Source: Treponema sp.
Lineage (GTDB): Bacteria > Spirochaetota > Spirochaetia > Treponematales > Treponemataceae
NCBI GenBank assembly: GCA_024402635.1
Contig: JAKSTJ010000015.1
Location: 1-50,755 of the forward strand
Direction: 5' to 3'
Length of the DNA: 50,755 nt
How positions within the stretch are numbered: the first letter of the stretch is position 1; every line of letters begins with the position of its first letter. The position numbers and the translations under genes are program-made. Shown here one piece after another: positions 1-7,351 of the stretch. Under the pieces are notes generated by a model that ran no database searches, was not told where the DNA came from, and was given only the letters and a program-made list of their open reading frames with translations.

Positions 1-4
1 GTGT

Positions 5-32
5 CGCCATCTTCTGGCGTTTTCTTTTCTTT
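5..32 (+). terminator. Terminator-like hairpin at left edge
   Basis: A five-base-pair hairpin (CGCCA, loop TCTTC, TGGCG) is followed by a pyrimidine tract starting TTTTC. It would end a plus-strand transcript entering from outside the window. The upstream gene is not visible, so this rests on shape alone. Positions 33-146 hold no gene that I can see. Confidence 0.4.
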
Positions 33-146
33 CCACAAGGCACGATGGCACTCCTACTTTATAAAGTAATCTAAGTATTACAGAAATATGGATTTACGTC
101 AATAACAGAACAAAAAATTTTAATATATTTACAATATAATTGGTAA

Positions 147-1088
147 TTAAAATAATTTTTTTATTTCCTTTCCAACATTAATTATATCTTCATCAGTTGA
201 TGAAAATGGAATTACAATACTATTAGGAATATCACGAATATATGTATATTGTTTTTTAGCATATTTCCAGCTGTTAGAGATTATGGCATTTTTTATTTCT
301 TCTTCAGAATCAAATTTAAACCATTCACTATAACCAATTGCCTTTAGCCCCGGACAGGATTCATTATATCCCATGATTTTTAAATTATTAATTTCTTCTC
401 TTAAGCCAGAATCCATCATCTTTTCTACACGAGTTTTAATTCTTGAATAAAGAAGATCTTTTGGAGGTTCCAGAACAAAAAATTTAAAATCAAAATCTTC
501 ACGATATTTATTTTCAAGTTTATAATCAGAACGTTTTTTTCCAGTGGTATAAAATATTTCAAGAGATCTGCAAATTCTATATGAATCATTAATATGAATT
601 TTATCTGCACTTTCCGGATCTACAATTTTTAATTCGGCATATAAGGCTTCGTTACCTTCAGTTTCAATCCTTTTCTGTAATTTGTTTCGAATTTCTGAGT
701 TTGATTCTGGAGTTTGAGGTAATCCAAAAAGAAAATGTCTTATATAAAAACCAGTTCCTCCGCAAACAATCGGAATATGATTTCTAGAGAAGATTTCTTT
801 ACAACATTTATCAGCTTTCTCAATAAAATCCGCAACTGTAAACTGCATATCAGGTGTAACTTCATTTATCAAATGATGAGGAATTATTTTACAAAAATCA
901 GGTTCCGGTTTAGCAGTCCCAATATCCATATATTTATATACAGCTTGAGAATCAGCACTGACAATTTCTCCGTTTAAAACAAAATGACTGCCTGCTTCAG
1001 AGAATAACTCTTTAGTCAAGGCAGTCTTACCAGATGCAGTCGGTGCAAAAATTACTATAACAGGAATTTTTACATTACCATTGCTCAT
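147..1088 (-). CDS. miaA: tRNA dimethylallyltransferase MiaA
   Basis: MiaA transfers a dimethylallyl group to N6 of A37 in tRNAs that read UNN codons, in the cytoplasm. The 313-residue length is normal for the family. The P-loop APTASGKT lies at about residues 15-22, followed by the family motifs VSADSQAVYKYMDIGTAKP (about 43-61) and CGGTGFYIRHFLFG (about 109-122). The late segment GLKAIGYSEW is also typical. The ATG at 1086-1088 has no strong Shine-Dalgarno, but it sits only 14 bases after the rpoZ stop, so the two are probably one transcript. The first P-loop position is Ala rather than the usual Gly, which is tolerated in P-loops. Confidence 0.95.
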   Translation of the reverse strand: MSNGNVKIPVIVIFAPTASGKTALTKELFSEAGSHFVLNGEIVSADSQAVYKYMDIGTAKPEPDFCKIIPHHLINEVTPDMQFTVADFIEKADKCCKEIFSRNHIPIVCGGTGFYIRHFLFGLPQTPESNSEIRNKLQKRIETEGNEALYAELKIVDPESADKIHINDSYRICRSLEIFYTTGKKRSDYKLENKYREDFDFKFFVLEPPKDLLYSRIKTRVEKMMDSGLREEINNLKIMGYNESCPGLKAIGYSEWFKFDSEEEIKNAIISNSWKYAKKQYTYIRDIPNSIVIPFSSTDEDIINVGKEIKKLF

Positions 1089-1102
1089 AAATAAAAAATC
1101 TA

Positions 1103-1297
1103 CTAGTCTTCTTCGATTCTATAATTTACTTTATGATTAAAAAGCTGTTTAGCAGCTACACATACATCTTTATCATAATTAGCTTCAATTTCAGGATCTT
1201 TTACCTTAGCCATCTGATAAGCACGACGACTAGAAGCAACTGTAATTTCATAAATATTGTCATTAAATTCTACTAATTGTTCCAATGGGAAAATCAT
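1103..1297 (-). CDS. rpoZ: RNA polymerase omega subunit (RpoZ)
   Basis: This is a small 64-residue protein resembling spirochaete omega subunits, which help assemble the beta-prime subunit of RNA polymerase. Residues VASSRRAYQMAK, beginning about 20 residues in, match the conserved omega helix (consensus like AaRRArqL), followed by an acidic tail. I chose the ATG at 1295-1297: it has GAGGGG seven bases upstream, whereas a TTG five codons earlier lies inside that Shine-Dalgarno. It is followed 14 bases later by miaA on the same strand. Omega subunits are short and divergent, so the assignment rests on the central helix, the size and the neighbourhood. Confidence 0.8.
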   Translation of the reverse strand: MIFPLEQLVEFNDNIYEITVASSRRAYQMAKVKDPEIEANYDKDVCVAAKQLFNHKVNYRIEED

Positions 1298-1353
1298 TCT
1301 AATACCCCTCAATTTAAATTAAATAATATTATATTTATTTTACATAATAAAGT

Positions 1354-2553
1354 CTATAGAGAAGAATAAACAATATTTTTCATTTTTCTTGTAATATCGT
1401 TTGTTCCTGCTCCACAACGCTGCATCATCATTACAATTACAAGCTGATTTTTTAAATCAATTGATACATAAGGGCCAAGCCAGCCATCCCATCCAAATTC
1501 TCCTTTTTCTGTAATTGCTCTGCAGGAACCAGGATTTAATGCCACTCTCATAAAATTAGCATAGGTATAGCCTGCAAAATGTTCCATATTTCTATCAAAA
1601 CATTCCTGTAATCTATTATTCAATTTAGCATTTGACAAATATTCAACAGTTTTTCTCTGAAGAATTCTTACACCATCCAATTCCCCATAATTTACCAACA
1701 TTGCAGCAAATTTTAAATAATCATTAATAGTTGAACAAAGACCTGCACCTCCGCTTTCAAATGATGGAGGCTGTAACATATCACCAGAAATGCCTAAATT
1801 TGGAGCAGTAAACAGGTTTAATTCATATTTTCCCTCAGATTCTTTTCTATCATAACTCATGGCAAATCTATTCTGTTTTTCTTTGGGAACATAAAAAGCT
1901 GTATCATTCATCTTTAAAGGCTCAAAGATTTTTTTATTAAGAAAATCACTGTATTTCATGCCAGAAACTTTCTCTATAACAGCACCCATTATATCGGCAG
2001 ACAAACCATACGAATAATTTGTACCAGGCTCGAAAGATAAAGGAATTTTTGAAAGACGTCTGGCAACTTCCATAGTACTTATATTGAATTTATGATTTGC
2101 AACATCATCATTCAATTCATTTATAAGTGCACTAGTATCAAATTCTCCTTTACAAGCTCCATCCCAAAATGCACCATAAGTATATCCGCTGGTCATATTC
2201 ATGAGATCCTGGATAAGTATGTTTCTTGATGAATTTTCAACCTCGCCATTCTTACAAACTTTTACTCCCCAGAATTCTGGCAGATAAAATCCCAATTCTT
2301 CACCTAAATCAAGTTTTCCTTCTTCTACCAGAATCATTGCAGCAACTGCAGTAACAGGTTTACTCATTGAAAATAAACGGCAAATTGTATCTCTTGAAAA
2401 TTTTTTCTTATTTTCAATATCAGCAAATCCGGCTTCCCAATATCCAGTTTCTTTTCCATTTTGGAAAACTACACAATTAAGGCCTGCTACTTTATTATTT
2501 TTTACAGATTCATCAAATAAATCCTGTATTTTATTTAAATGTTTAATATCCAT
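1354..2553 (-). CDS. Serine beta-lactamase/esterase family protein (class C-like fold)
   Basis: This is a 399-residue serine hydrolase of the beta-lactamase (PF00144) family. The nucleophile tetrad SMSK is at about residues 62-65. A YSYG stretch (about 181-184) occupies the place of the YxN motif, and WDGWLGP near residues 353-360 replaces the usual H/K-x-G motif region. There is no signal peptide, so it should be cytoplasmic and is more likely a family VIII esterase or peptide hydrolase than a drug-resistance enzyme. The substrate cannot be told from sequence. It lies upstream of rpoZ-miaA on the same strand, with only 56 bases and no hairpin between, so some read-through is possible. Confidence 0.85.
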   Translation of the reverse strand: MDIKHLNKIQDLFDESVKNNKVAGLNCVVFQNGKETGYWEAGFADIENKKKFSRDTICRLFSMSKPVTAVAAMILVEEGKLDLGEELGFYLPEFWGVKVCKNGEVENSSRNILIQDLMNMTSGYTYGAFWDGACKGEFDTSALINELNDDVANHKFNISTMEVARRLSKIPLSFEPGTNYSYGLSADIMGAVIEKVSGMKYSDFLNKKIFEPLKMNDTAFYVPKEKQNRFAMSYDRKESEGKYELNLFTAPNLGISGDMLQPPSFESGGAGLCSTINDYLKFAAMLVNYGELDGVRILQRKTVEYLSNAKLNNRLQECFDRNMEHFAGYTYANFMRVALNPGSCRAITEKGEFGWDGWLGPYVSIDLKNQLVIVMMMQRCGAGTNDITRKMKNIVYSSL

Positions 2554-2649
2554 ATAATTAATTATAATTCAGTTAGCTTATATTATCCAGTAAGATTTAT
2601 TCTTTACTTTTATGAGAAAAATTTAAACTTTTTTAAGTAAATTTCTTTA

Positions 2650-2678
2650 TTGTTTTATGATATTAAACGTTTTATAAT
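2650..2678 (+). promoter_or_regulatory. Sigma-70-type promoter for the pentulose kinase gene
   Basis: TTGTTT (2650-2655) and a perfect TATAAT (2673-2678) are separated by 17 bases. The coding ATG is at 2688, so transcription would begin within a few bases of it. No Shine-Dalgarno is visible, and the message may be nearly leaderless. Confidence 0.5.
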
Positions 2679-2687
2679 TATTTTATT

Positions 2688-4289
2688 ATGGAAAATAAAG
2701 AATTAATTAAAAGCGGAAATGCTGTTTTAGGTATTGAATTTGGATCAACACGTATAAAGGCTGTGTTAATAAACGAAAAATATGAGCCAATAGCAGGAGG
2801 TTCATTTACCTGGGAAAATTCTCTTGAAAATGGTATCTGGACTTATCCTCTTTCACAGATTCATGAAGGATTACAATCTTGTTATGCTGATCTTAAAAAA
2901 GATGTTGAAGCAAAATATGGTGTAAAACTTACTAAATTCCGTGCAGGTGGTATTTCTGCCATGATGCATGGTTATCTTGCTTTTGATAAAGATGATAATC
3001 TCCTTGTTCCATTCAGAACCTGGAGAAATACAATAACTGGCGAAGCTTCTAAAAAGCTTTCAGACTTATTCAACTATCCTGTTCCAGAACGCTGGAGTGC
3101 ATCTCACTTCTATCAGGCAATTTTGAATAAAGAAGAACATGTTTCTAAAATTCAAAACGTTTATACATTAGCCGGATACATTCACTATATGCTTACAGGA
3201 GAAAAAGTTCTTGGAGTTGGAGATGCTTCGGGTATGTTCCCGGTTAAACTTTCTGCCGATGGAAAATCAGCTGATTATAATCCAGACTTTGTAGCAAAAT
3301 TCGAAGCACTTTCAGATGTAAAAGCATTTGGATTTAAGCTAAACACTGTATTCCCTAAAGTATTAATGGCTGGTGATAAGGCAGGAACATTAACTGCTGA
3401 TGGAGCTAAATTCCTTGACCCAACTGGAGAACTTGAAGCTGGTATTCCATTCTGTCCTCCTGAAGGAGATGCTGGAACTGGTATGGCTGCAACTAACGCT
3501 GTTGCAGTAAAAACTGGTAACATTTCTGCCGGAACTTCTGTATTCTCTATGGTAGTTTTGGAAAAAGATCTTGAAAAAGTATATCCAGGAATTATTGATG
3601 TTGTAACAACACCAGATGGACGTCCTGTTGCTATGGTTCACTGTAACAACTGTACAGGAGAACATAACTACTGGGTAAACCTTTTTAAAGAAGTTGTAGA
3701 TACAATTTGCCCAGATAATAAAGCTGATATTGGAGATTATTATAATAAATTGATTATGAAATCTCTTGAAGCTGATAAAGATTGTGGAGGGCTTTTAGCT
3801 TACAACTATCTTTCTGGTGAAACTGTAACAGGCTTTAACTCTGGTCGTCCATTGTTCGCACGTAGCGAAAATGCAAATTTCAGCATTGCAAATTTTATGC
3901 GTGTTCAGATGTTCACCTCTCTTGGCGCTTTACGAGCCGGCATGAACATTCTTTATGATGAAGGTGTTCCTGTTGAATCTATGTATGGAGCCGGAGGATA
4001 TTTTAAAACTGATGCAGGTCTTAAATATATGGCAGCTGCAATGAAATGTACTGTAAGCGCTATGGAAACTGCCGGTGAAGGTGGTCCATGGGGAATGGCT
4101 ATACTCGCAGCTTACTGTGCAAATGGGGCTAAAACTGCATTACCAGAGTTCTTGAACAAAGAAGTATTTGGTTCTTGTAAGACTGTATCTGCAAAACCAG
4201 AAAAAGACATTTGCGAATCATTCGAAATCTTCTTTGAAAGATACATGAAAGGTCTTGCTATTGAAAAAGCTGCAGTGGAAAATTTGTAA
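2688..4289 (+). CDS. FGGY-family carbohydrate kinase, probable L-ribulokinase/pentulose kinase
   Basis: This 533-residue FGGY sugar kinase would phosphorylate a pentulose with ATP in the cytoplasm. The N-terminal phosphate motif is GIEFGSTRIKAV (about residues 15-26). Then come the sugar-binding region SAMMHGYLAFD and the TWRN segment, the GTSVFSMV region of the second lobe, and the adenosine-end motif GAGGYFKTDAG with GEGGPWGMAILAAY near the C-terminus. The next gene is araD, so L-ribulose is the likely substrate, but the family also contains xylulose and rhamnulose kinases and the sequence alone does not decide. No araA isomerase or sugar transporter lies in the window. Confidence 0.85.
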   Translation: MENKELIKSGNAVLGIEFGSTRIKAVLINEKYEPIAGGSFTWENSLENGIWTYPLSQIHEGLQSCYADLKKDVEAKYGVKLTKFRAGGISAMMHGYLAFDKDDNLLVPFRTWRNTITGEASKKLSDLFNYPVPERWSASHFYQAILNKEEHVSKIQNVYTLAGYIHYMLTGEKVLGVGDASGMFPVKLSADGKSADYNPDFVAKFEALSDVKAFGFKLNTVFPKVLMAGDKAGTLTADGAKFLDPTGELEAGIPFCPPEGDAGTGMAATNAVAVKTGNISAGTSVFSMVVLEKDLEKVYPGIIDVVTTPDGRPVAMVHCNNCTGEHNYWVNLFKEVVDTICPDNKADIGDYYNKLIMKSLEADKDCGGLLAYNYLSGETVTGFNSGRPLFARSENANFSIANFMRVQMFTSLGALRAGMNILYDEGVPVESMYGAGGYFKTDAGLKYMAAAMKCTVSAMETAGEGGPWGMAILAAYCANGAKTALPEFLNKEVFGSCKTVSAKPEKDICESFEIFFERYMKGLAIEKAAVENL

Positions 4290-4306
4290 TTCAATATTCT
4301 TATTAT

Positions 4307-4367
4307 ACGACCTCGTCAAGGCACGCTTCGCTTAAAGCCTATGACAAGGTCGTTTAATGATTTTTTT
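4307..4367 (+). terminator. GC-rich hairpin with T-run between kinase and araD
   Basis: ACGACC (4307-4312) pairs with GGTCGT (4348-4353). Inside it GTCA/TGAC and AGGC/GCCT extend an imperfect stem, followed by a T-run at 4361-4367. It stands out against the AT-rich background. Because araD follows at once, it may attenuate, process or stabilise the message rather than fully terminate it. Confidence 0.45.
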
Positions 4368-4386
4368 GCAGGAGGCTAAAATCATT

Positions 4387-5100
4387 ATGACATACGAAAG
4401 TTTACGTTTAGAAGCTTATGAAGCTAATATGAAAATTCCAGAAAATCACCTTGCCCTTTATACCTGGGGAAATGTTTCTGCATTTGATAAAGATAAAGGA
4501 GTTTTCGCAATTAAACCTAGTGGAGTTCCTTATCCAGATTTAACTCCAGAATCTATGGTTATTATTGACGTTGAAGGAAATAAAGTTGACGGTTCTATGA
4601 ATCCTTCTTCTGATACTCCAACTCACGCAATTTTGTATAAAAAATTCGGTATGGAACAGGGTGCAGAAATTGGTGGTATTATTCATACACACTCAACTTA
4701 TGCTGTAAGCTGGGCTCAAGCTGTTCGTTCAGTTCCATTGTTCGGTACAACCCACGCTGACCACATTCAGAAGGCAGTTCCTTGTACACCATACCTTTCA
4801 AAAGAAGCAGTTGAAGCAGACTACGAAAAAGAAACAGGGCTTTTAATTGTAAAACACTTTGCAGATTTAGGACTTAATCCTAGCGAAGTAAACATGGTAT
4901 TGTGCGGTGGTCATGGTCCATTTGCATGGGGAAAGAATGCAGACAAAGCAGTATATAATGGAACTGTTTTAGAAGAAATCTGTAAAATGGCATTAAATAC
5001 ATTAACATTAAATCCTGAACAGGCTCCACTTCCAGAATGGATCGTTAATAAACATTATATGAGAAAACACGGTCCTAATGCTTATTATGGCCAGAAATAG
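4387..5100 (+). CDS. araD: L-ribulose-5-phosphate 4-epimerase AraD
   Basis: This is a class II aldolase-fold epimerase of 237 residues that converts L-ribulose 5-phosphate to D-xylulose 5-phosphate, feeding the pentose phosphate pathway. The phosphate-binding GNVSAFD is near residue 28, followed by KPSGVPY and SSDTPTH. The metal-binding histidines are in HTHS (H100, H102), with a third His in CGGHGPFAWG. The start is set at ATG 4387, preceded by GGAGG at 4371-4375; an in-frame ATG ten codons earlier overlaps the hairpin T-run and has no ribosome site. It pairs with the FGGY kinase upstream. D-ribulose or xylulose phosphate epimerases of the same family remain possible. Confidence 0.93.
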   Translation: MTYESLRLEAYEANMKIPENHLALYTWGNVSAFDKDKGVFAIKPSGVPYPDLTPESMVIIDVEGNKVDGSMNPSSDTPTHAILYKKFGMEQGAEIGGIIHTHSTYAVSWAQAVRSVPLFGTTHADHIQKAVPCTPYLSKEAVEADYEKETGLLIVKHFADLGLNPSEVNMVLCGGHGPFAWGKNADKAVYNGTVLEEICKMALNTLTLNPEQAPLPEWIVNKHYMRKHGPNAYYGQK

Positions 5101-5119
5101 CTGACTCTTAAATCGTTTC

Positions 5120-5159
5120 AAATGTACCTTTAATTTTATTTAAAGGTACATTTTTTTTT
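5120..5159 (+). terminator. Rho-independent terminator after araD
   Basis: A strong hairpin has arms AAATGTACCTTTA (5120-5132) and TAAAGGTACATTT (5141-5153), with an eight-base loop, and runs straight into a T-tract. It ends the kinase-araD transcript. Confidence 0.9.
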
Positions 5160-5219
5160 AACTTTTTGTTCCTAAAATCTAAAATTAATTGTTATATTAT
5201 ATATAGGATTTTTATTATC

Positions 5220-5987
5220 ATGCAGAGAAGTTTTTCAACCCCAGCAATTATATTAAACCTCAAACCTCAAGGTGAAAATAATAGCACAGTTACAATTATA
5301 ACTCCAGAAAAAGGTATTTTATATGTAACATTATATGGTGGTCCAAAAAGTAAAATGAAATCAATTGTATCGCAATGGAATTCAGGAATAATTTATCTGT
5401 ATGAAAATCCTGAAAAGAATCAAATTAAAATAAGCGATTTTGAAGTAAAAAGTTATCATAACAGTTTCAGTCAAAATCTATTTAAATTATATGCAGCTTC
5501 TCTGGCAGCTGAATTATTAATAAAAACAAGTTGTGGAGGCTCCAATCAACAAAGCTGGAATCTAATTTCTGGGCTTCTTGATGGAATGGAACTTTCGACT
5601 GAAGAACAAAGTCGTCTTGGATTAATCAGATTCTTATGGAGATATTTAGAAATTCTTGGAATTCAACCAGATACATCCTGTTGTGGATTTTGTGATAATT
5701 CTTTTTTAACTCCAAAGTTTGCACCAGATAATATTTGCTATTATAATATAGTTGAAAATAATTGTATTTGTGATGAATGTATATCTTCGCATAATCAAAC
5801 CTTTGCCTTAAAAATACAGGGTGCCAGATATCTTACAGGTATTTCAGTTTTAACTCCGGCAGAAGTTCGAAAATTGCAGATAGATAAAGAATCTTTCTAT
5901 CAAATCAGAGATTTAATTTTCTTTTTAATAGAAAATAATATTGGAACAAAACTAAACTCAATCGAAACAGGGATGGGAATATTATGA
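5220..5987 (+). CDS. recO: DNA repair protein RecO
   Basis: RecO loads RecA on SSB-coated DNA as part of the RecFOR pathway. This 255-residue protein has the N-terminal OB-fold start (SFSTPAIILNLKPQGENNSTV), then a helical domain, then a zinc-binding module with CCGFC near residue 153 and CICDEC near 181, as in zinc-containing RecO. I start at ATG 5220, which gives the expected MQRSF N-terminus; an upstream TTG at 5166 would add 18 residues unlike the family. The stop overlaps the next gene (ATGA, 5984-5987), so the two are translationally coupled. Confidence 0.9.
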   Translation: MQRSFSTPAIILNLKPQGENNSTVTIITPEKGILYVTLYGGPKSKMKSIVSQWNSGIIYLYENPEKNQIKISDFEVKSYHNSFSQNLFKLYAASLAAELLIKTSCGGSNQQSWNLISGLLDGMELSTEEQSRLGLIRFLWRYLEILGIQPDTSCCGFCDNSFLTPKFAPDNICYYNIVENNCICDECISSHNQTFALKIQGARYLTGISVLTPAEVRKLQIDKESFYQIRDLIFFLIENNIGTKLNSIETGMGIL

Positions 5988-7342
5988 GAGCAACTGATAT
6001 TATCATGAAAAAAAGAGGAACTTTTATTACATCTTCAGATGGAACAAGACAGCTACAAGGAAGCGAAAACCTTTCTCGCGAAGAAATAAATTTTATGATT
6101 AAAGGTTGTGTTGATGGCTCAATTCCCGAATATCAGATGTCTGCATGGCTTATGGCAATTTTCTTTAACGGTATGACTTTTGAAGAAACCGGCTATTTAA
6201 CAGATGCAATGCTTCATTCTGGTGATGTTATTAATCTTCACACTCAACCATCTCAAGAAGATCAGAAAACAATTTTTGTAGATAAACACTCCACTGGTGG
6301 AGTTGGCGATAAAATTTCCCTTCCCCTTGCTCCTATTGTTGCTGCTTGCGGCTTAAAAGTTCCAATGATGAGCGGAAGAGCATTAGGACATACAGGTGGT
6401 ACTTTAGATAAGCTTGAGTCTATCAATGGCTATACAACCAATCTGTCTCCTGAAAGATTTGAAAATTTAATCAGGAAAACAGGTTATGCAATGACAGGTC
6501 AGACAAAACAAATAGCTCCTGCTGATAGAATACTGTATGCTTTAAGAGATGTAACAGGTACAGTTGAATCGATTCCATTAATTACAGCAAGTATTCTTTC
6601 TAAAAAAGTTGCCGAAGGTTCTGACGGTTTGGTTTTTGATGTAAAATTTGGTTCCGGGGCATTTATGAAATCAAAAGCTGATGCCGAATTATTAGCAACT
6701 TTCCTGGTAAATACAGCTAAAGCAATGGGAAAACGAGCAACAGCTTTAATTACAGATATGAATACCCCTCTTGGTAATAAAATCGGTAACTTTCTTGAAA
6801 TTGAAGAAACAATTGAATGTTTACAGGGAAAAGGTCCGGAAGATGTTATGGAAGAAACCTTTGCACTGGGAGCAGAAATGCTTGTTCTTGGTGAAATTGC
6901 ATCATCAACAGAAGAAGGACTTGAGTTATGCAAAAAAGCAGTTTCATCAGGAAAAGCATTAGAAAAATTCCTTGAAAATGTTACAGACCAAGGTGGAAAT
7001 CCAGATGAATTGCTTTCACAACTTGGAAAACGTCGTTCTCAACATAAAACTGAATTATATGCCCAGGAAGACGGTTTTATTTTTATTGATGCTTTTAAAA
7101 CAGGAATTGCAGGCGTTAATTTAGGAGTTGGTAGAAACAAAACCTCCGATGCAGTCTGCTCAGATGCAGGAATAATTCTTCATAAACACTCCTATGAAAA
7201 AGTTCAAAAAGGTGATTTAATAATGGAAATCTTTGGAAAAGACGAAAACTGTCTTGAAACTGCAAAAACACAACTTCAATCTGCGGTTACATATAGTCCA
7301 AAGAATTTTGAAAAAACTGATTTAGTATATAAAAAAATTTAG
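5984..7342 (+). CDS. deoA: Pyrimidine-nucleoside (thymidine) phosphorylase
   Basis: This enzyme cleaves thymidine and/or uridine with phosphate to free base and (deoxy)ribose 1-phosphate, in pyrimidine salvage. At 452 residues it is slightly longer than typical. Diagnostic segments are VDKHSTGGVGDKISLPLAP (about 106-124), the signature SGRALGHTGGTLDKLE (about 131-146), and KKVAEGSDGLVFDVKFGSGAFM for substrate binding. It overlaps recO by four bases and its stop overlaps the recJ ribosome site, so it is in the middle of the operon. I cannot separate thymidine phosphorylase (deoA) from the broader pyrimidine-nucleoside phosphorylase (pdp) by eye. Confidence 0.92.
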   Translation: MRATDIIMKKRGTFITSSDGTRQLQGSENLSREEINFMIKGCVDGSIPEYQMSAWLMAIFFNGMTFEETGYLTDAMLHSGDVINLHTQPSQEDQKTIFVDKHSTGGVGDKISLPLAPIVAACGLKVPMMSGRALGHTGGTLDKLESINGYTTNLSPERFENLIRKTGYAMTGQTKQIAPADRILYALRDVTGTVESIPLITASILSKKVAEGSDGLVFDVKFGSGAFMKSKADAELLATFLVNTAKAMGKRATALITDMNTPLGNKIGNFLEIEETIECLQGKGPEDVMEETFALGAEMLVLGEIASSTEEGLELCKKAVSSGKALEKFLENVTDQGGNPDELLSQLGKRRSQHKTELYAQEDGFIFIDAFKTGIAGVNLGVGRNKTSDAVCSDAGIILHKHSYEKVQKGDLIMEIFGKDENCLETAKTQLQSAVTYSPKNFEKTDLVYKKI

Positions 7343-7351
7343 GATATAACT

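Noticed and set aside
735..977. Short plus-strand reading frame opposite miaA
   Set aside because: It lies wholly inside the miaA gene on the other strand and has no ribosome site or recognisable sequence; the same holds for other short frames inside strong genes across the window.
1354..2553. The beta-lactamase-family gene as an antibiotic resistance gene
   Set aside because: It has no signal peptide and altered third motif, so a cytoplasmic esterase or peptidase role is more likely.
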